Virus record (IMG/VR): IMGVR_UViG_3300031839_000432
Coordinates: 1 to 40,655 of that record
From: a virus
DNA length: 40,655 nucleotides
Direction: 5' to 3' (one strand)
Shown: positions 1 through 6,106 of the stretch, piece after piece
Position numbering within the stretch: position 1 is the stretch's first letter
How the letters are laid out: every line of letters begins with the position of its first letter
Program-made: the position numbers and the translations under genes
The notes under the pieces: generated by a model
Database searches by the model: none
What the model was told of the DNA's origin: nothing
Seen by the model: the letters and a program-made list of their open reading frames with translations, nothing else

Positions 1-2
1 CA

Positions 3-113
3 CCGTTTGAATTGAAGTTTGGTGGTAGGTCAGATCGTAACGATTCTGCCGATCAAGAACCAATGGCGCATTTCTCGATTGATTCGTTCGACATTTTGGA
101 GGAGAAAGAATGA
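3..113 (+). CDS. C-terminal end of an unknown protein (5' partial)
   Basis: An open frame enters from the left edge and ends at a TGA at 111-113. The last 36 residues are visible, finishing with Asp-Ile-Leu-Glu-Glu-Lys-Glu. The stop overlaps the ATG of the next gene in an ATGA arrangement, and GGAGGAG just upstream, inside this gene, serves as that gene's ribosome binding site. This coupling is the main evidence that the frame is real. The tail is acidic and shows no domain. Its position before a recombination-type nuclease suggests a replication or recombination partner, for example a single-strand-binding or annealing protein, but that is inference from context only. Confidence 0.7.
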   Translation, partial: PFELKFGGRSDRNDSADQEPMAHFSIDSFDILEEKE

Positions 114-904
114 CAGACTTTAAACCGGGGATCTATGAGGATCTCGACTACCCAACCTATGCGAGCATCACCGTAGACGGTCAACAAGCTTGGCGGTCAC
201 ATGACCTCACCTCGTTGATCAAATGCGCTTACAGTTGGAAGAATGCCAAGCCCATGACTGAATCACCCGCGCTTCTTGAGGGCCGGGTCCAGCACACGGT
301 TTTTCTTGAGCATCACAAATTCTTTGATGAGTTTGCGATAGAGCCAGAGCACATCAATCGACGCACGAAAGCTGGCAAAGAAGAGTACGAAGATTGGGTG
401 TCAGGTCTTGGCGACAAGACGCCTTGCAAGCAGGATCTGTATGACCTCTGCATGGAGCGCCGAGCTGCGCTTGAAGAGTTTATCCCCGGTCCTGACGATA
501 AGGTCGAGCTGACGCTGGTTTTTGAATGGTGCGGACAACCCTGCAAGGGCAAGCTTGACTGGTATACCGGGACTGACATTTGGGATCTAAAAACCTGCCG
601 TGATGCTTCGCCGCGTGGCTTTAAAAACGCCGTCAACTCGTTCAGGTATTACCAGCAAGCCGCCTTCTACATGGCAGCCGCTGAGTACCTCGGAATGCAG
701 TGTGATAAGTTTTATTTTTTGGCGCAGGAAAAAGCATACCCCTACCCATACGGCGTTTATACGCTCACTCAAGAAGCGATTGAGTATGGGCATGCCAAGA
801 ACCAGCAAGCGCTTAAGATCGGCTTGAAGTGCCGTGAGACCGGAGATTACAAACCGTTTAACAATGGTTTGATCACGGAGTTTAATCTTGCAGATCTCTG
901 GTGA
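110..904 (+). CDS. PD-(D/E)XK exonuclease, RecB / exodeoxyribonuclease VIII-like
   Basis: This 264-residue protein is probably a phage recombination or end-processing DNA exonuclease of the PD-(D/E)XK superfamily (the RecE C-terminal / DUF3799 type). The family signature is visible in order: Gly58-Arg-Val-Gln-His62 (the conserved GxxxH region), Glu139 in a beta strand, Lys148 and Asp150, the core Asp159-Leu-Lys161-Thr, and the Gln182...Tyr187 helix motif. These residues normally bind metal and cut the phosphodiester bond. The length fits stand-alone family members. The start is the ATG coupled to the upstream stop and preceded by GGAGGAG. A RecT-like annealing protein is the usual partner and may lie left of the window. 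The alternative is a RecB-like nuclease with a role in DNA repair. Family certain, exact role inferred. Confidence 0.9.
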   Translation: MTDFKPGIYEDLDYPTYASITVDGQQAWRSHDLTSLIKCAYSWKNAKPMTESPALLEGRVQHTVFLEHHKFFDEFAIEPEHINRRTKAGKEEYEDWVSGLGDKTPCKQDLYDLCMERRAALEEFIPGPDDKVELTLVFEWCGQPCKGKLDWYTGTDIWDLKTCRDASPRGFKNAVNSFRYYQQAAFYMAAAEYLGMQCDKFYFLAQEKAYPYPYGVYTLTQEAIEYGHAKNQQALKIGLKCRETGDYKPFNNGLITEFNLADLW

Positions 905-1094
905 GGATTTAGAGCGAGAAGAACGATGGGCGGCTGAGAAAAAATATTACGCTGCTCGATCTGTTTGGAAGCGCAGAAACCAACTGGTGCCGGGCAAAGG
1001 GTTTACTTGGGGTCAATGGTTTCAGCGCATGTTCGATGAAAACTTGGTTGAATACGCCGCTCGAAAAGCGAAGGAAAAATCAGAGACGCCTTAA
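888..1094 (+). CDS. small basic hypothetical protein
   Basis: This 68-residue protein has many Glu, Lys, Arg and aromatic residues, with a Trp-rich centre (FTWGQWFQRMF) and a helical, charged C-terminus. No domain is recognised. No in-frame ATG is available, so translation would begin at the TTG at 888, inside the last codons of the nuclease gene. That suggests coupling to the nuclease. Its 3' end overlaps by 15 bases the convergent gene at 1080-1256. It may be an accessory factor of the nuclease, but nothing in the sequence proves this. The non-ATG start makes it less certain than its neighbours. Confidence 0.55.
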   Translation: MQISGEDLEREERWAAEKKYYAARSVWKRRNQLVPGKGFTWGQWFQRMFDENLVEYAARKAKEKSETP

Positions 1095-1256
1095 CTCTTC
1101 GCTGGCCAATCTCCCAGTTTCCCGGTTGAACTTCATCGCAAGATAATCGTGAATCCTGCTCAGCTCGTAGGCTCTTACATCTTCGTCTTCCTCGCCGACA
1201 ATCTTATCGATCATCGCTAATACGCGGATGGTTGGTATGTTTGATTCTCTTTGCAT
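1080..1256 (-). CDS. short hypothetical protein, 58 aa
   Basis: Reading the minus strand gives an ATG at 1256 preceded by TTAGGATTGAGCC (an AGGA ribosome site seven bases away) and a TGA at 1080-1082. The 58-residue product begins MQRESNIPTIRVLAMID and is mostly charged and probably helical, with an acidic Glu-Glu-Asp-Glu-Asp stretch and a basic C-terminus. No domain is recognised. It lies downstream of the terminator at 1284-1310, so it is expressed either by read-through or from a promoter I cannot see. Good ribosome site and spacing support it as a real gene despite its size. Confidence 0.6.
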   Translation of the reverse strand: MQRESNIPTIRVLAMIDKIVGEEDEDVRAYELSRIHDYLAMKFNRETGRLASEELRRL

Positions 1257-1283
1257 GGCTCAATCCTAAGTCAAATTGCAGGC

Positions 1284-1310
1284 GAAAAAAAGCGGCCTAA
1301 GCCGCTCTTT
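1284..1310 (-). terminator. rho-independent terminator after the 1310-1504 gene
   Basis: On the minus strand a six-base-pair stem AGCGGC / GCCGCT with a TTAG loop (1291-1306) is followed by a run of seven T residues (1285-1291) and lies directly after the stop codon at 1310. It ends the small operon 2067-1310. Confidence 0.85.
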
Positions 1311-1504
1311 CAACTTTCTCGGCGTTTCAGTTCCATGAAACAGTAATTGATTTCGTCCTGATATTGTCCTGACTTGATGTTGTCAGGCATTGCCTGAATC
1401 GCAGCTCGGCAATCATCGATGACGTACCGAAGCGATTCAATGGACCGGGTTTTGCACAGCTTTATGTAATCGCTGTGCCAGTTGCCGTTAGAGCTGATCA
1501 TCAC
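1310..1504 (-). CDS. hypothetical phage protein, 64 aa
   Basis: A small protein with an N-terminal aromatic part (NWHSDYIKLCKT) followed by two probable helices. The Ser-Ile-Glu-Ser-Leu-Arg and Cys-Arg-Ala-Ala-Ile-Gln-Ala-Met-Pro-Asp pattern resembles small phage proteins I recall, none with known function. The GTG at 1504 overlaps the stop of the upstream gene; an ATG is available one codon later. The gene is co-transcribed with 1501-2067 from the promoter at 2112-2154 and is closed by the terminator at 1284-1310. Confidence 0.7.
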   Translation of the reverse strand: MMISSNGNWHSDYIKLCKTRSIESLRYVIDDCRAAIQAMPDNIKSGQYQDEINYCFMELKRRES

Positions 1505-2067
1505 GCCACCTCCTCATCTTCTGCGTAATGCGCCACTGCCTTCGAGGGGCGCTTGTAAAATCCAAACTTCGGATCATCCTTGCTTGGCTCAAGCGTTGCG
1601 ATAAACTCAACAACATCGCCCTTGCTGACGCGACTAATTGAGCTAGGGACTGTGCCAAACACCTTAAATCCAGATTCGTCCTTCACCAGCATTTTGTAAA
1701 CAAGCGTGTTGTAGGCATAGCCATCGACGGTCTTGGTCATCAAGACTTTGCCTTTGACTGCGACTCGACCAGTCGGAACGGGTTCTGCTATCTCGGCTTC
1801 TGCCGCCCACTTAGCCTCTAACTCGGCCTTTCGTGCATCACGCTCGGCGTTACGCTTTGCCGCCGCTGCTGCTCGCTTCGCTTCCATAGCCTCGCGCTTC
1901 TCAGCAGACTTGGCTCGCGCCTTTGCTCGCGCCTCGGGGGAGGTGCTGTAAACAGCCACACCGCTTCCTTGGCACTTGAAACAAACACCGTTCTGATAGT
2001 AAGCAAAATACGAAATGTAACCTTTGCCTGTTGAGCACTTCGGGCAATCTTCAATATATTTAGCCAT
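1501..2067 (-). CDS. zinc-finger protein with Ala/Arg/Glu helix and OB-like C-terminus
   Basis: This 188-residue protein has three visible parts. Residues 8-36 hold two CxxC knuckles, Cys-Pro-Lys-Cys-...-Gly-Lys-Gly and Cys-Phe-Lys-Cys-Gln-Gly-Ser-Gly, like one zinc centre of the DnaJ cysteine-rich domain. Residues about 44-92 are a long Ala/Arg/Lys/Glu helix, probably coiled coil. The C-terminal half has alternating strands (KGKVLMTKTV, TLVYKMLV, GDVVEFIATL) that fit a small beta barrel of OB type. Such parts usually bind nucleic acid or a protein partner; the actual role is unknown. It starts at the ATG at 2067 after AAGGAG and is the first gene behind the promoter/operator copy at 2112-2154. 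Confidence 0.75.
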   Translation of the reverse strand: MAKYIEDCPKCSTGKGYISYFAYYQNGVCFKCQGSGVAVYSTSPEARAKARAKSAEKREAMEAKRAAAAAKRNAERDARKAELEAKWAAEAEIAEPVPTGRVAVKGKVLMTKTVDGYAYNTLVYKMLVKDESGFKVFGTVPSSISRVSKGDVVEFIATLEPSKDDPKFGFYKRPSKAVAHYAEDEEVA

Positions 2068-2111
2068 CTTCCTTCTCCTTAATTAATTTTTTAACCTCAA
2101 CCTCAAGACAA

Positions 2112-2154
2112 AGATTAGCATCTACCGTGTCGATGTACAACACTTTGCAACAAT
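2112..2154 (-). promoter_or_regulatory. promoter with embedded inverted-repeat operator, copy 1
   Basis: Minus strand: -35 TTGTAC (2135-2140), 17-base spacer, extended -10 TGC-TAATCT (2112-2117). The inverted repeat GTGTTG-N5-CGACAC (2127-2143) covers the -35 and the spacer. TTGCAAAG lies just upstream. The same block recurs at 4353-4369 and 4899-4915. It would drive the 2067-1310 operon. Confidence 0.75.
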
Positions 2155-2158
2155 TAAT

Positions 2159-3157
2159 TTAGGTACTTTTTGCGCCCACATTTGGGCCTTCAAGATGATA
2201 GTCCTTTAAGACCACGCCAAGCTTTGAGTCGCCTCTGGTGTGCTGCCCTATCCATGTGCGCTTGCGAAATGAGCCGTCATCGTTTCGCAACACTCGCCAG
2301 TGACCGCGCACTTGATGCAATCGCTTGCCGTAAAACTCGTCTCTCGGCTCTACCGGTTCTCGCATATCAATACTGTCTTTGGGTAGCTCGATGCGACATC
2401 GGTAGTAAGAATCATGCGGCACTATGCGAGGGTTCTTGCCTTTTCCTCTTTGTAGGACGCCAACCTTTTCATGCGTCACCCATGGATAGTTGAGGGTGAT
2501 CATTAGCATCGTGACAAACCGAATCAGTCTGCCCGGATGAAAGTCTTCGTTAAAAGAATCTTCCGAACGACAATACATTTCCTTGCGAACCAAATCAGTT
2601 GACCTGATCAATTTTAGGTAAGGGTCAGTATCAGTAGTTTGTGAAAATTCACACTTGACCCCAAAAGCTTGAATGGAATTTTGTTCTGCAAAAGATTTTT
2701 CAAGATGTGACTCGTTATTCTTTGCGAGCCTTCCAATCCACATGGCACTTGCTTGACGCTGAATTGTTACGCCTCGATCACAAAAATTTCCGTCCTTAAA
2801 AAACTGAAAGCTTATCTCGTGTCCAAAGTCTTCTTGTAGACAGCCAACCACCCCACCGTCTTCGTCAAGAAATTCAATCCACATGGTTTTGAATGGACCG
2901 CGAGCCTCAGTCATGACACCGGCAATAAGACGCCCATCCTCCCTCTGCATAACTGGTTTACTGTAAACATAATCAGAAAGCTTGGGATCGACATCGAACC
3001 GACGAGCAAGACGGATAGCCTTTTGCTCTTCAGCGGCAATTTTTTTAAAGCGTTGAGACTCAACCCGATCTTTTGCCGTGATTCCAAAATCAGGAACCCT
3101 GACCTTTGGCCGGTCAAGGTCATGCACTACCTTTGCGTGAAGCTCTCCTATTTGCAC
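2159..3157 (-). CDS. hypothetical phage protein, 332 aa
   Basis: No function is recognised. The preferred start is the GTG at 3157, which has AGGAG seven bases upstream; a TTG at 3175 would add six residues but has no such site. The protein is mixed in charge, with a Lys/Arg-rich helix at about residues 35-55. Its C-terminal region carries an Arg/His/Trp-rich segment (VRGHWRVLRNDDGSFRKR, then TWIGQHTRG) of a kind I have seen at the end of uncharacterised marine phage proteins. That may be a compact nucleic-acid- or metal-binding tail, which is inference. It follows 3160-3414 with a two-base gap, so the two are one operon with the ArdC-like gene. The promoter of the next unit begins right at its stop. 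Confidence 0.75.
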   Translation of the reverse strand: MQIGELHAKVVHDLDRPKVRVPDFGITAKDRVESQRFKKIAAEEQKAIRLARRFDVDPKLSDYVYSKPVMQREDGRLIAGVMTEARGPFKTMWIEFLDEDGGVVGCLQEDFGHEISFQFFKDGNFCDRGVTIQRQASAMWIGRLAKNNESHLEKSFAEQNSIQAFGVKCEFSQTTDTDPYLKLIRSTDLVRKEMYCRSEDSFNEDFHPGRLIRFVTMLMITLNYPWVTHEKVGVLQRGKGKNPRIVPHDSYYRCRIELPKDSIDMREPVEPRDEFYGKRLHQVRGHWRVLRNDDGSFRKRTWIGQHTRGDSKLGVVLKDYHLEGPNVGAKST

Positions 3158-3159
3158 AT

Positions 3160-3414
3160 TTACACTCCTAAACAAAGGTTAAAGGCATCGTTGACATCCC
3201 TAAGCTCTTCGGATGTGAAAAGGTCAATATCGTAATCTTCAGCAAAAGACATAGAGAGGTCACCTTTCTCGATCAAAGCTTTTTGTATCAGGCACCAAAT
3301 TGTTGCCAAGTTTTCTTCGGATAACTCAACCCATCTCAGGTCTAATTCTCCTCCACTGATAATAGTTGCGGGGGCATCGAAACCGAGTTGTGAAGCTGTT
3401 TTAGTTGATTTCAT
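3160..3414 (-). CDS. acidic hypothetical protein, 84 aa
   Basis: A small acidic protein (many Asp and Glu in the second half: FAEDYDIDLFTSEELRDVND). No domain is recognised. It starts at an ATG behind AAGGAGAGAGACAA, and this ribosome site follows directly on the hairpin that holds the stop of the ArdC-like gene. It is therefore likely translated together with that gene, from the promoter at 4337-4380. Small acidic phage proteins are often inhibitors of host DNA-binding enzymes. That is only a possibility here; the sequence shows no DNA-mimic signature beyond charge. Confidence 0.7.
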   Translation of the reverse strand: MKSTKTASQLGFDAPATIISGGELDLRWVELSEENLATIWCLIQKALIEKGDLSMSFAEDYDIDLFTSEELRDVNDAFNLCLGV

Positions 3415-3428
3415 TTGTCTCTCTCCTT

Positions 3429-3444
3429 GGCGGCTTACGCCGCC
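3429..3444 (-). promoter_or_regulatory. hairpin enclosing a stop codon
   Basis: Minus strand GGCGGC-GTAA-GCCGCC: a six-pair GC stem whose loop holds the TAA of the ArdC-like gene, followed at once by AAGGAG, the ribosome site of the 84-aa gene. No T run follows, so it is not a terminator. It could tune re-initiation or protect the 3' end of the upstream message. Confidence 0.5.
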
Positions 3445-4304
3445 TCCTCTTGTGATTGTGGTTGCAAGTCTTCGATAAACTTGACTGCTTTCTCAGCGGC
3501 TGCTGCTGCCTTGAAGATTGCTTTGGGATCATCCTTCAGAACCTTCAACCAGTTGTTGAGATACTTCGCGTGGTCTTCGCGTGGGCTTGGTGAGATGTCG
3601 AGCAGAGCGCACTGAAACGCTGACGCCAGCTCAGCAACTAACTCCTCCATCGCGTACCCTTCAGAGCCGAAACCGTTCTTCATGCTCAACCGGTCGAGGC
3701 GTGACTTGTTGCCAGTCCAGTGAGCAAGCTCGTGGAGCAGTGTGCTGTAGTAGCACTCGGTTGAAGTTGACGTTGGCGTTGCGGTGAATACTTCGCGCAT
3801 TGGGATTTGTATGTAGTCAGCAGCCGGGCTGTAGAAAGCGCGAGCCGAGTGATCGGTTCTGACGATAGCGCCAGTGGCTGCAACCCAAGCATCAGCCGCC
3901 TCGACAATTTCAGTCTCGTCTTTCTTGACACCTTTCTTGCTGATCTTGTCAGCATACTCGCCGTCCACTTGGTTTGCAGAGAAAACCGAGAAGGTCTTGA
4001 GCATTGGGATCATCTTCTTCTCGCCAGAGTCCTTATCTTTGATCTCGATCTTTTTGAAGAGAACGATTGAAGTACCTTTCTCGCCCTTGCGAACCTGACA
4101 GCCTTTACCCTGCCACTGCTTGTAGGTAGCCCAGTAGCTTCCGGTGAAGCCAAGGATCAAGACGTTGATGCCTTGGTAACGATGACCGCTCACTGCGTTG
4201 CGTGGTAAACCGAAGCCGTCTCCGGTCATTGGGTTGAGCCAGTTGCTGCCAGCAGTTTCCATCTGAGCGATGATCTTGGCGGTGATTTCTGCGTGTGCTT
4301 TCAT
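3435..4304 (-). CDS. ardC: ArdC-like antirestriction protein with zincin metallopeptidase domain
   Basis: This 289-residue protein has the two domains of plasmid ArdC: an N-terminal single-strand-DNA-binding domain (about residues 1-130, DUF1738 type, with the conserved FGLPRN, YQGIN and KGCQVRKGEKGT segments) and a C-terminal zinc metallopeptidase-like domain. The latter carries His191-Glu-Leu-Ala-His195 and a downstream Glu-Glu-Leu-Val-Ala-Glu helix (about 220-225) for the third zinc ligand. In plasmids ArdC shields incoming DNA from host restriction; in a phage it probably acts early in infection. The ATG at 4304 is preferred because it has GAGGAAG upstream and lies just after the promoter -10 at 4337-4342; a start at 4349 would lie within the promoter. 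All metal ligands look intact. Confidence 0.9.
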   Translation of the reverse strand: MKAHAEITAKIIAQMETAGSNWLNPMTGDGFGLPRNAVSGHRYQGINVLILGFTGSYWATYKQWQGKGCQVRKGEKGTSIVLFKKIEIKDKDSGEKKMIPMLKTFSVFSANQVDGEYADKISKKGVKKDETEIVEAADAWVAATGAIVRTDHSARAFYSPAADYIQIPMREVFTATPTSTSTECYYSTLLHELAHWTGNKSRLDRLSMKNGFGSEGYAMEELVAELASAFQCALLDISPSPREDHAKYLNNWLKVLKDDPKAIFKAAAAAEKAVKFIEDLQPQSQEEAA

Positions 4305-4336
4305 GGTTACTTCCTCTTTGCGTTTTTGATGAGGAA

Positions 4337-4380
4337 ATTGTACTACCATTCCGTGTCGTTGTGCAACACTTTGTACAAAC
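4337..4380 (-). promoter_or_regulatory. promoter with embedded inverted-repeat operator, copy 2
   Basis: Minus strand: -35 TTGCAC (4361-4366), 18-base spacer, -10 TACAAT (4337-4342). The operator GTGTTG-N5-CGACAC lies at 4353-4369. It drives the ardC-like operon; transcription should start near 4330, leaving a leader of about 26 bases before the ATG at 4304. Confidence 0.75.
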
Positions 4381-4402
4381 TTATTTGCAATTAATTTCAG
4401 GC

Positions 4403-4428
4403 AAAAAAATGGGGCCTTGCAGCCCCTC
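4403..4428 (-). terminator. rho-independent terminator after the 4514-4852 gene
   Basis: Minus strand: GGGGC-TGCAAG-GCCCC stem-loop (4411-4426) followed by A and seven T residues (4403-4409). It closes the single-gene unit 4852-4514, about 85 bases after its stop. The stretch 4429-4513 between stop and hairpin holds nothing else I can recognise. Confidence 0.85.
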
Positions 4429-4513
4429 GGTGTCAGTTATACTTAACCCTATTGTGGCCGGGCTTTAACACACTGGAAAGTTCAGGCCGAATTGTTTAAC
4501 AATACTTACGCGG

Positions 4514-4852
4514 TTAGCTGAGGCCCTTGTCTCGCAGCATTTCCAAATATTCCTGACCACCGGCATCATTGGTCTCGTAAAAACCGAACACTTCCCAATT
4601 GTCCCATTCAGACATTATGGGTTTTCCAGCCGACTCCCACCTAGCAATGTCGCGTTTAAAATTTTTCCAAGCTTCGGCAACTGACACTCTGTTTAACAAA
4701 ACTCTCCACTCACATCTCGTGTACGGTTTACCTAAAGCTGAAACGCCGTTTACTAAATAACCATTGATAGGCATGTATGGGGCAAAACCAGCGTTCTTTG
4801 CAAAGTGCAGTTCTGCGGCAAGTTTTTGCGATTCGGTTAATTTTGCAGTCAT
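4514..4852 (-). CDS. hypothetical protein, 112 aa, own promoter and terminator
   Basis: An unrecognised protein with many aromatic residues (NGYLVNG, EWRVLLNRVSVAEAWKNF, EWDNWEVFGFYET). It is mixed alpha/beta by appearance and has no metal or nucleotide motif. It starts at an ATG with AGGAATGAG upstream. The gene is a complete unit: promoter/operator copy 3 (4884-4926) before it and the intrinsic terminator 4403-4428 after it. Being singly transcribed under the same control as the ArdC-like gene suggests an early function acting on the host or on DNA, which is inference from context. Confidence 0.75.
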   Translation of the reverse strand: MTAKLTESQKLAAELHFAKNAGFAPYMPINGYLVNGVSALGKPYTRCEWRVLLNRVSVAEAWKNFKRDIARWESAGKPIMSEWDNWEVFGFYETNDAGGQEYLEMLRDKGLS

Positions 4853-4883
4853 GACTCATTCCTTTATTTAAGTGAATAAGCAA

Positions 4884-4926
4884 ACCTTAACAGATCCCGT
4901 GTCGATGTGCAACACCTTGCAAACAA
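4884..4926 (-). promoter_or_regulatory. promoter with embedded inverted-repeat operator, copy 3
   Basis: Minus strand: -35 TTGCAC (4907-4912), 17-base spacer, -10 TAAGGT with an upstream TG (4884-4889). The operator GTGTTG-N5-CGACAC lies at 4899-4915. It drives the 112-aa gene. Confidence 0.7.
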
Positions 4927-4928
4927 GC

Positions 4929-5645
4929 CTATTCCACAACCTCCTCGTACAAATGGATCGCTCGGTTGCGGTCATACAGCCAAAAAACCAAAAGGTAGCG
5001 ATCACCACTTTCGACCGGCAAACCTCGATGCAAGTTTGTGAAGCCGGGAAAGATTAATGCGTGACCAGATGGCAGCGGCTTCAATACACCGTGGTTGTGA
5101 AACTCAGTGCCGCCGCCTTTATAGTCGCCAGTGTTCAGCGGTATCACCACGCTAACGTCAGCGCTTTCATCGTGGTGCCAAGCGCCTTGTTTTTTATCTC
5201 GCAGGTTGTAGTTTGCAATCTGCACACTGGCGATCTCGTTCACCTCTCTTTGATAGAGAGAGAAGATGATTGGCGCTAAAACATTCTGCACCACATGCCA
5301 CATGTTTCGATACAACTCCGGCACATGCTCCTTCAAAACGATTTCAGGAATCTGCCTCAACTCATCCTCATCGGCGTTTGGTTCAAAACCAATGATCCGC
5401 CGCATGTTGTCGATCTCCTCACAGAGCATCTTGCAATACTGTCTGCGAAATATCGGCACCCGATAAATCTCTGGCCAGATCTTTTTGGTTAATTTTTGAA
5501 TCGGCATTTCGCCAAGATTTTCTTGGCCACCTTTTGCTCGATACCGGGCAATGGCTGGGATGGAATCTTGAACCGCCTGATACACCGGCTGGTTCAAAAA
5601 CCAATGTGACTGCATTGACAGCATATAATTTTTAAGCGAATACAT
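4929..5645 (-). CDS. 2-oxoglutarate/Fe(II)-dependent dioxygenase (prolyl-4-hydroxylase type)
   Basis: This 238-residue protein carries the full 2OG-Fe(II) oxygenase site in its C-terminal half: His157-x-Asp159 (in WHHDESADVSVVIPLN), the distal iron ligand His206 (TNLHRG) and Arg216, which binds 2-oxoglutarate (ESGDRYLLVFW). The Gly-Gly-Gly-Thr-Glu-Phe turn and the PSGHALIFPG strand also match the jelly-roll fold. The N-terminal 100 residues are helical and family-specific. The enzyme would hydroxylate a protein, nucleic acid or small molecule; the substrate cannot be told. Such oxygenases are frequent in marine phages. It diverges from the regulator at 5702 across about 56 bases. No good ribosome site precedes the ATG, so the start is less sure than the domain. 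Confidence 0.88.
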   Translation of the reverse strand: MYSLKNYMLSMQSHWFLNQPVYQAVQDSIPAIARYRAKGGQENLGEMPIQKLTKKIWPEIYRVPIFRRQYCKMLCEEIDNMRRIIGFEPNADEDELRQIPEIVLKEHVPELYRNMWHVVQNVLAPIIFSLYQREVNEIASVQIANYNLRDKKQGAWHHDESADVSVVIPLNTGDYKGGGTEFHNHGVLKPLPSGHALIFPGFTNLHRGLPVESGDRYLLVFWLYDRNRAIHLYEEVVE

Positions 5646-5647
5646 GT

Positions 5648-5676
5648 TTGTAGGTTAGTCCAATTTTGTATACAAT
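5648..5676 (+). promoter_or_regulatory. plus-strand promoter with overlapping palindrome
   Basis: -35 TTGTAG (5648-5653), 17-base spacer, -10 TACAAT (5671-5676). A perfect ten-base palindrome TTGTATACAA (5666-5675) overlaps the -10, a likely operator position. It sits about 26 bases before the ATG at 5702 and within the divergent region shared with the oxygenase gene. Confidence 0.65.
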
Positions 5677-5701
5677 TCACAAGTTTACAGGAGATTTAAT
5701 C

Positions 5702-5869
5702 ATGGATACAGAGGCACAAGTCGCTCGTCAAAGAAAGAGCCTTGCTGTCGATCAAAAAACTTATGACCTGTTGCAAGAAGTTTGTTTTGAAGAAAGGCGA
5801 ACTAGGATTGAGCAGTTAAAAATTTTGATCGAGAAAGAGCATAAGCGCATCTTTGGCGAGAGTAATTAG
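5702..5869 (+). CDS. small ribbon-helix-helix-like DNA-binding protein
   Basis: This is a 55-residue protein starting at the ATG at 5702, which has AGGAG eight bases upstream; a more distal start at 5666 would overlap the promoter. After a polar N-terminus come a short strand (KSLAVD), a helix (QKTYDLLQEVCFEE), a turn and a second Lys/Glu-rich helix (IEQLKILIEKEHKRIFG). That order and length fit a ribbon-helix-helix (Arc/MetJ/CopG type) repressor. It probably regulates its own promoter through the palindrome at 5666-5675 and perhaps the divergent oxygenase gene. The fold assignment is by pattern only. The next gene starts directly after its stop. Confidence 0.6.
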   Translation: MDTEAQVARQRKSLAVDQKTYDLLQEVCFEERRTRIEQLKILIEKEHKRIFGESN

Positions 5870-6106
5870 ATGAATATTTTTAAGCAAAAGAAAATGCCGC
5901 CGCCAACCTATCGAGAACCACTCGAAGCTGCGGAGATCATTCAGTTGTTTGGCCAACTCACCTTGCATCAACAAGCTGCTTTGATGCGACTCATGAGCCG
6001 CAACCTCGTCATCAGAACCGACAGCGGGGAGATCATGGGCTATGAGCTTGACTTTAACGTGGACGGCGCTCTGGTGGCCGCTACGATGGCCTCAGAAGAA
6101 GACTAG
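5870..6106 (+). CDS. hypothetical protein, 78 aa
   Basis: The ATG follows the stop of the RHH-like gene with no gap, so the two form an operon from the promoter at 5648. The N-terminus is basic and Pro-rich (KQKKMPPPTY). The middle is helical (EAAEIIQLFGQLTLHQQAALMRLMSRN) and the C-terminus acidic. No domain is recognised. It ends in the palindrome CTAG (6103-6106), which also supplies the stop codon of the convergent late cluster. Confidence 0.7.
   Translation: MNIFKQKKMPPPTYREPLEAAEIIQLFGQLTLHQQAALMRLMSRNLVIRTDSGEIMGYELDFNVDGALVAATMASEED

Noticed and set aside
4305-4349. Longer start of the ArdC-like protein at 4349
   Set aside because: It lies upstream of the promoter -10 box, so it would not be transcribed from that promoter; the ATG at 4304 has a good ribosome site.
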